47,430 bases of DNA from Vulcanococcus limneticus LL (GTDB lineage Bacteria > Cyanobacteriota > Cyanobacteriia > PCC-6307 > Cyanobiaceae), in contig NZ_NQLA01000024.1 of the NCBI RefSeq assembly GCF_002252705.1, forward strand, positions 1 to 47,430, in the 5' to 3' direction. Position numbers and translations under genes: made by a program. Under the pieces are notes generated by a model that saw only the letters and a list, made by a program, of their open reading frames with translations, was not told the DNA's origin and did not search any database. This document shows, piece after piece, positions 38,225 through 47,358 of this stretch (the stretch's first letter is position 1; every line of letters starts with the position of its first letter).

Positions 38225-38683
38225 TCAGTGGCTGACCACTTCCAGGTTGATCTCGGCCACCACCTCGGGGTGGAGCTTCACGGTCACCTGGTAGGTGCCG
38301 GTGCGGTGGATCTCGGGCACCAGGATGTCGCGGCGGTCCACATCCTTCTTGGTGGCGGCCTCGATCGCCTCGGCCACGTCGCCGTTGGTCACGGTGCCGA
38401 ACAGCACGTCGTCACCGCCGGTCTGCTTCTTGACGGTGAAGCGGCCGATGGTGGTGAGGGCCGTGCGGAAGGCGATCGCCTCGGCCTTGAGGGCGGCCTG
38501 GCGCTCGGCCTCCTTGGCGCGGCGGTGCTCCACCTGGCGCAGCACCGCGGGGGTCACGGGCACCGCCTTGCGGGTGGGGAGCAGGAAGTTGCGGGCGTAG
38601 CCGGGGGCCACGTCCACCAGATCGCCGTTCTTACCCAGGCTGAGGACGTCCTCGCTGAGGACTACGGAAACGCGCTTGGCCAT
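38225..38683 (-). CDS. rplI: 50S ribosomal protein L9
   Basis: This 152-residue ribosomal protein stabilises the large subunit near the L1 stalk. The N-terminal rRNA-binding domain has the signature [20 protein letters not shown] followed by [13 protein letters not shown] central helix ([17 protein letters not shown]) and the C-terminal domain ([26 protein letters not shown]) complete the fold. It is upstream of dnaB on the same strand, 124 bases away, a common bacterial arrangement. Confidence 0.98.
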   Translation of the reverse strand: MAKRVSVVLSEDVLSLGKNGDLVDVAPGYARNFLLPTRKAVPVTPAVLRQVEHRRAKEAERQAALKAEAIAFRTALTTIGRFTVKKQTGGDDVLFGTVTNGDVAEAIEAATKKDVDRRDILVPEIHRTGTYQVTVKLHPEVVAEINLEVVSH

Positions 38684-38720
38684 GGGGGTCGTTACGGACG
38701 GTCTGCGTCTGGGCGATGGG

Positions 38721-39677
38721 TCAGCCTACGGCACCGCTTGCGGCCTGTGCTACGAGGGCGCCGGGCAGGCGGACCTGGGTGGCCAGGCCGAGGCGGCGCA
38801 GCAGCCGGATGTGCAGCCAGGTGAGGTCGGGCTCGCGCAGGCCCCAGCCGTGGCGGGCCGAGTGCGGATAGGCGTGGTGGGTGTTGTGCCAGCCCTCGCC
38901 GAAGGTGAGTGCCGCCACCCAGGGGTTGTTGCGGGAGCCGTCGCCGCTGGCGTGGCGCACGTAGCCCCAGCGGTGGGTGGCCGAGTTCACCAGCCAGGTG
39001 CAGTGGTACACGAGCACGAGGCGCAGGGGGATGCCCCAGAGCACCAGGGCCCAGCCACCGGCGCCGGTGGCGGTGCCGATGGCGAACAGCAGCAGCGCCA
39101 GGGGGATCTGCAGCAGCAGGAAGTTCTTGTTCAGCCAGCGGTAGTAGGGGTCGGCGGCCAGGTCGCCCGTGAGGCGGGGAACGGCGGCCATGGCGGGGAT
39201 CTCCTCGAACATCCAGCCGATGTGGCTCCACCAGAAGCCGCGGTGGCTGTTGTGGTGGTCGGGGTCGGTGTCGGAGAACTTGTGGTGGTGGCGGTGCAGG
39301 CCGGCCCAGTCGATCGGGCCGTGCTGGCAGCTGAGGGCGCCGCAGGTGGCGAAGAAGCGCTCCAGCCACTGGGGCACCCGGAAGGCGCGGTGGCTGAGCA
39401 GGCGGTGGTAGCCGATGGTCACGCCCAGGCAGGCGGTGACCCAGTAGAGAACCAGCAGCGAGCCCACGGCCGGCAGGCTCCAGAACTGGGGCAGCAGGGC
39501 CACCACGGCCAGGACGTGGATGGCGACCATGAAGCCGACCACCGTCCAGTTGCGGCCCTTGGCGGGCACCAGGGCGGCCTCGCCGCGGCGGGGGACGTGC
39601 AGGGCGGCGGCGCGCCGGGATGGACTGATGGCGGCGCCACCGGGCGCTGCCGGTGCCGCGAGGCTGGAGGCCGTCAT
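38721..39677 (-). CDS. Acyl-lipid/acyl-CoA delta-9-type desaturase
   Basis: This 318-residue membrane di-iron enzyme has the stearoyl desaturase histidine boxes HRLLSH, HRHHH (within [11 protein letters not shown]) and HNTHH ([18 protein letters not shown]). Four hydrophobic helices lie between them. In cyanobacteria these enzymes put the first double bond into acyl chains of membrane lipids using ferredoxin. It is paralogous to the gene at 40549-41514. The 40 N-terminal residues are Ala/Pro-rich. The promoter region is shared with the divergent HTH-like gene, where a 14-bp palindrome lies. Confidence 0.92.
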   Translation of the reverse strand: MTASSLAAPAAPGGAAISPSRRAAALHVPRRGEAALVPAKGRNWTVVGFMVAIHVLAVVALLPQFWSLPAVGSLLVLYWVTACLGVTIGYHRLLSHRAFRVPQWLERFFATCGALSCQHGPIDWAGLHRHHHKFSDTDPDHHNSHRGFWWSHIGWMFEEIPAMAAVPRLTGDLAADPYYRWLNKNFLLLQIPLALLLFAIGTATGAGGWALVLWGIPLRLVLVYHCTWLVNSATHRWGYVRHASGDGSRNNPWVAALTFGEGWHNTHHAYPHSARHGWGLREPDLTWLHIRLLRRLGLATQVRLPGALVAQAASGAVG

Positions 39678-39701
39678 GGGCCTGCTCCGGGAAGGGATCG
39701 G

Positions 39702-39728
39702 TACAATAGTAGCAATACGGATCCGTAT
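39702..39728. promoter_or_regulatory. Divergent promoter with a 14-bp perfect palindrome
   Basis: Between the leftward desaturase ATG (39677) and the rightward GTG (39732) lies the perfect palindrome ATACGGATCCGTAT at 39715-39728. Next to it are overlapping -10-like boxes: TACAAT on the plus strand at 39702-39707 and TACTAT on the minus strand at 39711-39706. No clear -35 elements are seen. The palindrome would overlap the start of the rightward transcript and lie upstream of the leftward -10. That is a good position for an operator controlling both genes. Confidence 0.6.
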
Positions 39729-39731
39729 CGC

Positions 39732-40508
39732 GTGGGGCACCGGGAAGAACTCGAAGCAGGGCGCGATGCATTTGGGCATCTGATCAGGGTCTGGCACGAG
39801 CGCAACGGCTGGTCGCTGCGGGTGCTGCCGGCCCTGGCCGAGCACCTGGATCTGGGCCGCGTCCACAACTCCCAGCTCTCCAACCTGCGCAACCGCAAGC
39901 TGGCCGCACCGGGCCCGGAGCTGTTCCTGGTGCTGGGGCGCCTCAACCAGCTGCTGGCGGAACGGGGCGGGCCCGCCCTGGCGGAGGAGCTGGCCGACCA
40001 GCCCGACCTGAGCCAGGCCCTGCTGGGCTCGGGCCTGGCGGTGCTTGCCGACGACGGCCAGCCCCTGGGGCCGGCCCAGCTGTTCGAGATCTTCGTGGGC
40101 CTGCGCCAGCCGCCCCGGGCCTTCGACCTGCGCATCGCCGAGGACGAGGCGGTGGCCCTCAGCGCGGCCCTGGCCGAGCTGTTCACCGCCGGCCGGCCCT
40201 GGCGCCAGTGCCGCGAGGCCGTGCTGGCGGCCTACCCGGCCGAGAAGCGCCAGCGGCGCGAGCAGTTCGCCGCCGTGCTGGCCGGCCAACGCGACTACAC
40301 CGCCTCCGAGCTCGACGCGGAACTGCCGGATCTGCGCCGCACCGTGATCGCCCTGGGGGCCGCCAGCGAGGCCAGCTTCAGCGCCGACCAGTTCCTGGAG
40401 CTGCTGCGCCAGAAGGCCCGGCTGCTGGAGCAACCGGGCCGGGGCGAGGAGCGCGATCCGCGCCAGGCGCTGGCGGCGGCGATCCGGCGGGAACTGGAGG
40501 CGGCCTGA
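39732..40508 (+). CDS. Putative HTH DNA-binding protein divergent from a desaturase gene
   Basis: This 258-residue soluble protein has an XRE-like helix-turn-helix pattern near residues 27-60: a first helix LRVLPALAEHL, a turn, and a recognition-like helix ending NSQLSNLRNRKLAAPGPELF. The rest is helical (LFEIFVGLRQPPRAFD; EAVALSAALAELFTA; SADQFLELLRQKARLLEQ). No enzymatic motif is seen. It probably starts at GTG 39732, directly next to the palindrome and without a Shine-Dalgarno sequence, so the mRNA may be nearly leaderless. It sits between two desaturase genes and is a candidate regulator of them. The family name is unknown to me. Confidence 0.72.
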   Translation: MGHREELEAGRDAFGHLIRVWHERNGWSLRVLPALAEHLDLGRVHNSQLSNLRNRKLAAPGPELFLVLGRLNQLLAERGGPALAEELADQPDLSQALLGSGLAVLADDGQPLGPAQLFEIFVGLRQPPRAFDLRIAEDEAVALSAALAELFTAGRPWRQCREAVLAAYPAEKRQRREQFAAVLAGQRDYTASELDAELPDLRRTVIALGAASEASFSADQFLELLRQKARLLEQPGRGEERDPRQALAAAIRRELEAA

Positions 40509-40548
40509 GGCGGGCCTGATCGGACGGCCACCCGGAGGACCGGCAGCC

Positions 40549-41514
40549 TCAGCCCGGGTAGCGCGCCTCGCGCACCCGCTTGGCCCAGCCCAGGGCCTTC
40601 AGCAGCTTGATGTGCTGCCAGGTGATGTCGAACTCGAACCAGCGCAGGCCGTGGCGGGCGCTGGAGGGGTGGGCGTGGTGGTTGTTGTGCCAGCCCTCGC
40701 CGAAGCTCAGGATCGCCACCCACCAGTTGTTGCGCGAGAGGTCCGGGCAGTCGAAGTTGCGGTAGCCCCAGGCGTGGGTGGCCGAGTTCACCAGCCAGGT
40801 CACGTGGTACACGAGCACCAGGCGCAACGGGATGGCCCACAGCACCAGGCCCAGGCCGCCGCCGCGCACACCGGCGGCGTTGCCATACCAGTAAAGGGCG
40901 GCGCCCAGGGGGACCTGCAGCAGCAGGAACCAGCGATCCAGCCACACGTAGAAGGGGTCCTGGAGCAGGTCGCCGGTGAAGCGGTGCAGCTCACGGATCG
41001 CCGGGATGTCGTGCAGCATCCAGTCGCTGTGGGCCCACCACAGGCCGCGGGCGGCGTCGTGGTGGTCGTTGGGCTGGTCGGAATACTTGTGGTGGTGGCG
41101 GTGCAGACCCACCCACTCGATCGGACCGCTCTGACAGGCCAGGGCTCCCATGAACACCAGCACCCGCTCCACCCACTTGGGGGCCACGAAGCTGCGGTGC
41201 GATACCAGCCGGTGCAGGCCCAGGGTCACCCCCAGCACCGTGGTCCAGTACAGAACCGCCAGCACCACCACGGCCTGCCAGCTCCAGAACTGGGGCAGCA
41301 GGGCGAAGACCGCGCCCACGTGCATCGCCAGCATGAAGCCGGTGGTGCCGGCCTTGTACTTGCGCTGGCTTGGGGACAGGGGAGCCCGCGGCACGACCAG
41401 GGAGGCGCGGATGCGGGCCTCCTGGGCCGCCGTGAGGCCTGCGGTTCCGCTCGCTTCGACCTGCGGCCGAGGATTCGAGCGGGCCGCGGAGGCGGCATCA
41501 GGTGCAACGACCAA
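40549..41514 (-). CDS. Second acyl-lipid/acyl-CoA delta-9-type desaturase
   Basis: This protein (about 321 residues) is paralogous to the desaturase at 38721-39677. It carries boxes HRLVSH, HRHHHKYSD and HNNHHAHPSSARHG, with the family block [20 protein letters not shown]. It should introduce a double bond into membrane-lipid acyl chains. No ATG lies in a sensible place: TTG at 41514, preceded by GGAG at six bases, is preferred; GTG at 41580 is an alternative that adds 22 low-complexity residues. The two copies may differ in chain position, headgroup or temperature response. Confidence 0.9.
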   Translation of the reverse strand: MVVAPDAASAARSNPRPQVEASGTAGLTAAQEARIRASLVVPRAPLSPSQRKYKAGTTGFMLAMHVGAVFALLPQFWSWQAVVVLAVLYWTTVLGVTLGLHRLVSHRSFVAPKWVERVLVFMGALACQSGPIEWVGLHRHHHKYSDQPNDHHDAARGLWWAHSDWMLHDIPAIRELHRFTGDLLQDPFYVWLDRWFLLLQVPLGAALYWYGNAAGVRGGGLGLVLWAIPLRLVLVYHVTWLVNSATHAWGYRNFDCPDLSRNNWWVAILSFGEGWHNNHHAHPSSARHGLRWFEFDITWQHIKLLKALGWAKRVREARYPG

Positions 41515-41652
41515 GACAATCTCCGGTGGAATGCGCAGGCTCCGGTCCGCGGGGCCCCGGCGAAGGGGATGACGCACCACTGGCCTGGGACGCGGGCTGG
41601 AGCCACGACATCGCCGGAAAATCTAGCCGTGGGCGATTCGCTGCCAGGCAGC

Positions 41653-42957
41653 ATGGCCGCGCAGCGCAGGGCTCTGATGGAAGCCGCAACAGTTGATGTG
41701 GCCTCCGGCGGCTGGGCCGCCGAGCGCCTGGCCCGCGCCCAGGAGCGCATCGCACCCCTGGCGGCCGCGCGCACCGCCGGCGTGAAGCCCAGGCTGGAGC
41801 GGGTGCTGGCGGCCTTCGCCGCCGAGCGGCTGGGGGTGCACCACTTCGCCTCGGTGAGCGGCTACGGCCACGGCGATCTCGGCCGCGAGGTGCTCGACCG
41901 GGTGTTCGCGCGGGTGCTGCAGGCGGAGGCCGCGGCGGTGCGGATGCAGTTCGTGAGCGGCACCCACGCCATCGCCGCCGCCCTCTACGGGGTGTTGCGC
42001 CCCGGCGATCGGCTGCTGGCCCTCACCGGCCGCCCCTACGACACCCTCGAAGAGGTGATCGGCATCCGCGGCCGCGGCCAGGGCTCCCTGGCCGAGTTCG
42101 GCATCGCCTACGACGAGCTCGATCTGCTGCCCGACGGCACGGTGGATGAGGCCGGGATCGCCGGGGCCCTGGCGCCACCGACGCGGATGGTGCTGATCCA
42201 GCGCAGCTGCGGCTACAGCTGGCGCCCCTCACTCCCCGTGGCGCAGATCGGCCGGCTGGTGGAGCGGGTCAAGGCGATCCAGCCGGACTGCCTGGTGTTC
42301 GTGGACAACTGCTACGGCGAACTGGTGGAGCTGCGGGAGCCCACCGCCGTGGGGGCGGACCTGATGGCCGGCTCGCTGATCAAGAACCTGGGCGGCACCA
42401 TCGCCCCCACCGGCGGCTATGTGGCCGGCCGGGCCGAGCTGGTGGAGCAGGCCTGCTGCCGGCTCACGGCCCCGGGGATCGGCAGCGAGGGCGGCACCGG
42501 CTTCGACCTGCACCGGCTGATCTTCCAGGGCCTGTTCCTGGCGCCCCAGATGGTGGCCGAGGCCCTGATCGGCGCCGAGCTCACCGCGGCGGTGTTCGAC
42601 GACCTGGGCTTCGCGGTGAAGCCCCTGGTGGGCGGCCCCCGCAGCGACGTGATCCAGGCGGTACGCCTCGGCGCGCCCGAGCCGCTCAAGGCGGTGTGCC
42701 GGGCCTTCCAGGCCTGCTCGCCGGTGGGCTCCTACCTGGATCCGGTGCCGGCGCCGATGCCCGGCTACGCCAGCGAGCTGGTGATGGCGGGCGGCAGTTT
42801 CATCGATGGCAGCACCAGCGAGTTCAGCGCCGACGGCCCGCTGCGGGAGCCCTACGTGCTCTACGCCCAGGGCGGCACCCACCACAGCCACCACGCCCTG
42901 GCGCTGGAGCGGGCGCTGCTGGCTCTGGAGCAGGCGGGGCTGCTGCCGGCCGCGTAA
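41653..42957 (+). CDS. PLP-dependent methionine gamma-lyase/aluminium-resistance family protein
   Basis: A 434-residue fold-type I PLP enzyme of the family annotated as aluminium resistance protein or methionine gamma-lyase-like (YnbB type). The Schiff-base lysine is Lys244 in AGSLIKNLGGTIAPTGGY. Other marks are VSGYGHGDLGREVLD, QFVSGTHAIAAALYGVLRPGD, FVDNCYGELVE, and the ending GGTHHSHHALALERALLAL. The physiological reaction is not established; C-S lyase activity on a sulfur amino acid is likely. The ATG at 41653 is used, with a GTG 24 bases earlier as alternative. The gene precedes gcvH and gcvP but 118 bases separate them. Confidence 0.88.
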   Translation: MAAQRRALMEAATVDVASGGWAAERLARAQERIAPLAAARTAGVKPRLERVLAAFAAERLGVHHFASVSGYGHGDLGREVLDRVFARVLQAEAAAVRMQFVSGTHAIAAALYGVLRPGDRLLALTGRPYDTLEEVIGIRGRGQGSLAEFGIAYDELDLLPDGTVDEAGIAGALAPPTRMVLIQRSCGYSWRPSLPVAQIGRLVERVKAIQPDCLVFVDNCYGELVELREPTAVGADLMAGSLIKNLGGTIAPTGGYVAGRAELVEQACCRLTAPGIGSEGGTGFDLHRLIFQGLFLAPQMVAEALIGAELTAAVFDDLGFAVKPLVGGPRSDVIQAVRLGAPEPLKAVCRAFQACSPVGSYLDPVPAPMPGYASELVMAGGSFIDGSTSEFSADGPLREPYVLYAQGGTHHSHHALALERALLALEQAGLLPAA

Positions 42958-43075
42958 CCATCGGAGCCGTCGGAGCCGATGACGGTGCCTTGCTGCCCCC
43001 CAGTGCCTGCCCGCTCCAGGGAGGCGCGCCAGGCACCCACCCGACAGACTGGGGGCCCGACTGCAGCCCGACCCG

Positions 43076-43465
43076 ATGGCGCTGAGTTTTCCCGACGACC
43101 TCCGCTACGCCGACAGCCACGAATACGTGCGGCGCGAGGGCGAGCTGGTGCGGATCGGCATCAGCGCCTTCGCCGTCGACCAGCTGGGCGACATCGTGTT
43201 CGTGGAACTGCCCGAGCCCGGCGGTGCGATCCGCCAGGGCGAGAGCTTTGGCACGGTGGAGTCGGTGAAGGCGGTGGAGGAGGTGATCGCGCCGATCAGC
43301 GGCACGGTGGAGGCCCGCAACGAGGCGGTGCTGGCCAGCCCCGAGGAACTCCAGAACGACCCCTACGGCGAGGGCTGGCTGCTGCTGGTGCGGCCCGCCG
43401 ATCCGGCCCAGCTGGACGGGCTGCTGGAGGTCGGGACCTACCGGGCCAAGGTGGAGGGCGCCTGA
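43076..43465 (+). CDS. gcvH: Glycine cleavage system H protein
   Basis: This 129-residue lipoyl carrier shuttles the aminomethyl group between the P, T and L proteins of the glycine cleavage complex. The lipoylated lysine is Lys65 in ESVKAVEE. Other family blocks are [43 protein letters not shown] and [10 protein letters not shown]. In cyanobacteria the complex handles photorespiratory glycine. gcvP follows after 48 bases. gcvT is not in the window. Confidence 0.97.
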   Translation: MALSFPDDLRYADSHEYVRREGELVRIGISAFAVDQLGDIVFVELPEPGGAIRQGESFGTVESVKAVEEVIAPISGTVEARNEAVLASPEELQNDPYGEGWLLLVRPADPAQLDGLLEVGTYRAKVEGA

Positions 43466-43513
43466 GCTCCTGGCTGCCCTTCCTAGGATCCCGCCCATCC
43501 TGGGATCCGGGCC

Positions 43514-46500
43514 TTGACGGCAGCACTGAGCCCCTTCGTGGCCCGCCATATCGGCCCCTCCGCGGCCGACCGGGCCCGCATGCTCGCCGACCTCGGCAGC
43601 CCCGACCTGGAGGCCTTCGTGGCCGAGGTGGTGCCCGCCGGGATCCTGCTGGAGCCCGCTGAGGCCGCCGCTGGATTGCCCGAGGGCTGCGGCGAGGCCC
43701 AGGCCCTGGACGAGCTGGCCCAGCTGGCTGGCGCCAATGGGGTGCGCCGCAGCCTGATCGGCCTCGGCTACTACGGCACAGCCACCCCGGCCGTGATCCA
43801 GCGCCAGGTGTTCGAGAACCCCTGCTGGACCACCGCCTACACCCCCTACCAGGCCGAGATCGCCCAGGGGCGCCTGGAGGCCCTGCTCAACTTCCAGACC
43901 CTGATCAGCGAGCTCACCGGCCTGCCGATCGCCAACGCGTCGCTGCTGGATGAGGCCACGGCGGCGGCCGAGGCCATGGCCCTCAGCTATGGCGTGGCCG
44001 GGAGCGCGGCGGCCCAGGAGGGCACCGGGGCAGACGGCACCGCGGCCGCTCCGCGCTTCCTGGTGGATCGGGATGTCTTCCCCCAGACCCTGGCGGTGCT
44101 GCAGACCCGGGCCGAGCCCCTGGGGATCGCCGTGGAGACCGTGGACCCAGCTGAGCTGCTGGCGGCGGCTGCAGGGCCCGCCGCCCCCTTTGCCGGCGCC
44201 TTCGGCCTGCTCCTGCAGCTGCCCGGCGCCAGCGGCCGACTCTGGGATCCCTCGGCCCTGATCGCCGCCGCCCAGGCTGCCGGCCTGCTGGTGACTGCGG
44301 CGGTGGATCCCCTGGCCCAGGTGCTGCTGGCCCCGGTGGGCGAGCTCGGCGTCGACGTCGCCGTGGGCTGCAGCCAGCGCTTCGGCGTGCCGATGGGCTT
44401 CGGTGGCCCCCATGCCGCCTTCTTCGCCACCCGGGAGGCCCACCAGCGGCGGATCCCCGGCCGGCTGGTGGGGCAGTCGCTGGATGCGGAGGGCCGGCCA
44501 GCCCTGCGGCTGGCGCTGCAGACGCGCGAGCAGCACATCCGCCGCGACAAGGCCACCAGCAACATCTGCACGGCCCAGGTGCTGCTGGCTGTGATGGCCG
44601 GCTTCTACGCCGTGCACCACGGTCCTGAGGGCCTGGCGGCCATGGCCCGGCGCCTGCTGGTGCTGCGAACCGCCCTGGCGCGCGGGCTGGCGGAGCTGGG
44701 CCTGGAGCCGCGGCCGGAGCCCGGCTTCGACACCCTCACGGTGGACACCCCGCGGGCAGCGGAGCTGATCGAGCGGGCGGCGGCGGCGGGCTTCAACCTG
44801 CGCGTTGGCCCAGGTGCCGAGGTGGTGGCTCCCGACGCGGTGCCGGACGCCTTCGGCATCGCCCTCGATGAACTGAGCGATCCGGCCGAACTGGAGCGGC
44901 TGCTGGCGGCGCTGGCGGGGGACGACCCCAGCGCTGGCCCTGGCGCCGGCGGCCCCGCCGGGACCCTCCGCTCCCCGGCCGCGGCCCTGGTGGCGGCGGT
45001 GGAGGCCGAGCTGGCGGCCGCCGGCGCCGCAGCCGCTCCGGAGCAGCTGCTGTGGGCGGCGCCTGGCGACCAGGCCGGCATCCCCCTGCGCCGCGGCCCC
45101 TGGCTGGGCCAGCCGGTGTTCCACCGCTACCGCAGCGAGAGCGAGCTGCTGCGCTACATCCAGCGCCTGGTGGCCCGCGACTTCTCCCTGGTGCACGGGA
45201 TGATCCCGCTGGGCAGCTGCACCATGAAGCTCAATGCCAGCGCCGAGCTCACGCCGGTGAGCTGGCCGGCCTTCGCCGCCCTGCACCCCTTCGCCCCCGA
45301 GGCCCAGAGCGGCGGCTACCGCCGCCTGATCGCCGACCTGGAGGGCTGGCTGGCGGCGATCACGGGCTTTGCCGGCGTGTCGCTGCAGCCCAATGCAGGC
45401 TCCCAGGGTGAGTACGCCGGCCTGCTGGTGATCCGGGCCTGGCAGCGCAGCCGCGGCCAGGGGCATCGCCGGGTCTGCCTGATCCCCACCAGTGCCCACG
45501 GCACCAACCCCGCCAGCGCCGTGATGGCCGGGCTGCGCGTGGTACCGGTGGCCTGCGACGAGCAGGGCAACATCGACCGGGCCGACCTGGCCGCCAAGGT
45601 GGAGACCCACGCCGACCAGCTGGCGGCGCTGATGGTCACCTACCCCTCCACCCACGGGGTGTTCGAGTCGGGCATCGCCGAGATCTGCGACCTGGTGCAC
45701 GCCCACGGCGGCCAGGTGTACCTGGATGGGGCGAACCTCAACGCCCAGGTGGGCCTGGCCAAGCCGGGTCTCTACGGCGCCGACGTGTGCCACCTCAACC
45801 TGCACAAGACCTTCTGTATCCCCCACGGCGGCGGCGGCCCTGGGGTGGGCCCGATCGCCGTGGCGGCGCACCTGGTGCCCTTCCTGCCGGGCCATCCCCT
45901 GGCCCCCGGCTGTGGCGGCGAGCAGGCCATCGGCCCGGTGAGCGCGGCCCCCTGGGGCAGCGCCTCGATCCTGCCGATCAGCTGGATGTACATCCGTCTT
46001 ATGGGTGGCGCGGGTCTGCGCCAGGCCAGTGCGGTGGCCCTGCTGGCGGCCAACTGGATCGCCGAGCGGCTGGAGCCCCACTTCCCGGTGCTCTACCGCG
46101 GCGCCGGCGGCCGGGTGGCCCACGAGTGCATCCTCGATCTGCGCCCGCTCAAGCGCGGCGCCGGCCTGGAGGTGGACGACCTGGCCAAGCGCCTGATGGA
46201 CTACGGCTTCCATGCCCCCACCGTGAGCTGGCCCGTGGCCGGCACGGTGATGGTGGAGCCCACCGAAAGCGAGGCCCTGGTGGAACTGGAGCGCTTCTGC
46301 GACGCGATGGTGGCGATCCGGGCCGAAGCCGCGGCGATCGAGGCGGGCCAGGCCGATCCGGCCGACAATCCGCTCAAGCGGGCACCCCACACCCTGGCGG
46401 CCGTGACGGCCGACGACTGGGCCCGGGGCTACAGCCGCCAGCAGGCCGCCTTCCCCGCCGGCGAGGCCCAGCGGGCCAGCAAGCTCTGGCCCGCCGCGGC

Positions 46501-46636
46501 CCGGATCGACAATGCCTACGGCGATCGCCACCTGATCTGCACCTGCCCGACGCTGGAGGAGCTGGCGGAGGACGGGGAGCCGGCGGAGCGCGGGCAAGGG
46601 ATGGGGTTGGAGCAGCGGGCAGCGGCCAATGTGTAG
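43514..46636 (+). CDS. gcvP: Glycine dehydrogenase (decarboxylating), P protein
   Basis: This 1040-residue PLP enzyme decarboxylates glycine and loads the aminomethyl group on GcvH. The two homologous halves are fused as usual. The N-terminal half has [52 protein letters not shown] and [16 protein letters not shown]. In the C-terminal half, the PLP lysine is Lys765 in [20 protein letters not shown], and GSCTMKLNA precedes it. It is somewhat longer than the roughly 960-residue norm because of Ala/Gly-rich inserts (for example [16 protein letters not shown] and the linker near residues 475-495). Translation seems to start at TTG 43514. Confidence 0.97.
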   Translation: MTAALSPFVARHIGPSAADRARMLADLGSPDLEAFVAEVVPAGILLEPAEAAAGLPEGCGEAQALDELAQLAGANGVRRSLIGLGYYGTATPAVIQRQVFENPCWTTAYTPYQAEIAQGRLEALLNFQTLISELTGLPIANASLLDEATAAAEAMALSYGVAGSAAAQEGTGADGTAAAPRFLVDRDVFPQTLAVLQTRAEPLGIAVETVDPAELLAAAAGPAAPFAGAFGLLLQLPGASGRLWDPSALIAAAQAAGLLVTAAVDPLAQVLLAPVGELGVDVAVGCSQRFGVPMGFGGPHAAFFATREAHQRRIPGRLVGQSLDAEGRPALRLALQTREQHIRRDKATSNICTAQVLLAVMAGFYAVHHGPEGLAAMARRLLVLRTALARGLAELGLEPRPEPGFDTLTVDTPRAAELIERAAAAGFNLRVGPGAEVVAPDAVPDAFGIALDELSDPAELERLLAALAGDDPSAGPGAGGPAGTLRSPAAALVAAVEAELAAAGAAAAPEQLLWAAPGDQAGIPLRRGPWLGQPVFHRYRSESELLRYIQRLVARDFSLVHGMIPLGSCTMKLNASAELTPVSWPAFAALHPFAPEAQSGGYRRLIADLEGWLAAITGFAGVSLQPNAGSQGEYAGLLVIRAWQRSRGQGHRRVCLIPTSAHGTNPASAVMAGLRVVPVACDEQGNIDRADLAAKVETHADQLAALMVTYPSTHGVFESGIAEICDLVHAHGGQVYLDGANLNAQVGLAKPGLYGADVCHLNLHKTFCIPHGGGGPGVGPIAVAAHLVPFLPGHPLAPGCGGEQAIGPVSAAPWGSASILPISWMYIRLMGGAGLRQASAVALLAANWIAERLEPHFPVLYRGAGGRVAHECILDLRPLKRGAGLEVDDLAKRLMDYGFHAPTVSWPVAGTVMVEPTESEALVELERFCDAMVAIRAEAAAIEAGQADPADNPLKRAPHTLAAVTADDWARGYSRQQAAFPAGEAQRASKLWPAAARIDNAYGDRHLICTCPTLEELAEDGEPAERGQGMGLEQRAAANV

Positions 46637-46669
46637 CGGGGGCTGCCGGGCGGCCTGGGTTTAGGGCGC

Positions 46670-46775
46670 TACATTCGTACCAGTTCAGGAAACGACAGGA
46701 TTTCTTCCTGATCTTTCCCTTGTTTTTCCATCACCATCTGCTGCAACTGCAGGCAGTGCAGGGGTTCCTGGGGTC
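46670..46775 (+). promoter_or_regulatory. Putative promoter and leader with an inverted repeat
   Basis: After gcvP a -10-like TACATT lies at 46670-46675. Downstream is an inverted repeat TCAGGAA/TTCCTGA (46685-46691 and 46705-46711) and a T-rich tract (TCTTTCCCTTGTTTTT). The same hairpin with the T-rich tract could instead end the gcvP transcript. The leader to the next ATG would be about 95 bases. Its AT-rich base content stands out from the neighbourhood. Confidence 0.4.
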
Positions 46776-47105
46776 ATGACGATCGGCGACACCACCGGCC
46801 ACACCAACAGCAACGGCAAGCGCGTCGGCAACGGCGACGGCACACCCGCCGTGGGGCGCCCAGGGGCTCGCTTTCAGACGCCGGCCCAGGCGCCGGAGAT
46901 CAGCCTGCCGCCGCTGCCCGGCTCCCTGCCCCACTCCACCAGCCAGGGCCACACCCTGCGGGTGGAGGGCACCAATGTGCTGCGTGTGCCCTTCGGCGTT
47001 CGCCAGGCCCGCCGCCAGCGCCCGCAGCGCCCGCAGCGCTGGGCCACGCTGGTGCTCCCCTTCCAGGCCGCCGGCCCGACCCCCCCGCCACCCCGGGCGG
47101 CCTGA
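46776..47105 (+). CDS. Hypothetical 109-residue low-complexity protein
   Basis: The protein starts MTIGDTTGHTNSNGKRVGNG. A central segment HTLRVEGTNVLRVPFGVRQAR looks structured; the rest is rich in Gly, Pro and Arg and ends in a proline run. It has no signal peptide or membrane helix. A preceding TACATT box and an AT-rich leader support expression. No family is recognised. Its 3' end is seven bases from the convergent small gene. Confidence 0.6.
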   Translation: MTIGDTTGHTNSNGKRVGNGDGTPAVGRPGARFQTPAQAPEISLPPLPGSLPHSTSQGHTLRVEGTNVLRVPFGVRQARRQRPQRPQRWATLVLPFQAAGPTPPPPRAA

Positions 47106-47112
47106 GGGAGGC

Positions 47113-47304
47113 TCAGGCCGCCGCGGTGAGGCGCCAGTCGATCAGGGCCTTGACGTCGTCGACGGAGCTGGCCGGAGCCCGGAAGGGCAGACACCGCATT
47201 GGACTGCGCTCCGGGCGCACCACCCAGGTGAGATCGCTCTGGGGAATCAGCACAAAGCCCCGATAGCGGACGACCCAGCGCTGGGAACCCGAAGCGGCGC
47301 TCAT
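47113..47304 (-). CDS. Small conserved-looking cyanobacterial protein (63 residues)
   Basis: The protein starts MSAASGSQRWVVRYRGFVLI and has the features of a compact beta fold (WVVRYRGFVLIPQSDLTWVVRPE) followed by a helix (DDVKALIDWRL). The aromatic, well-spaced composition is unlike shadow frames. I recall similar short proteins from picocyanobacteria but can name no function. Confidence 0.7.
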   Translation of the reverse strand: MSAASGSQRWVVRYRGFVLIPQSDLTWVVRPERSPMRCLPFRAPASSVDDVKALIDWRLTAAA

Positions 47305-47358
47305 CGTCCATTGAGGCAGAGGTCCCCATTGCAGCCAGGGCTGCCTAAAGGTCTGTCC

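Noticed and set aside
42958-43075. Glycine riboswitch upstream of gcvH
   Set aside because: The gap is short and shows none of the paired-aptamer conserved bases; only a GGAGCC repeat is visible.
42824-46597. A 1257-codon minus-strand open frame
   Set aside because: It is the antisense shadow of gcvH and gcvP, both of which carry all family motifs; composition is shadow-like.
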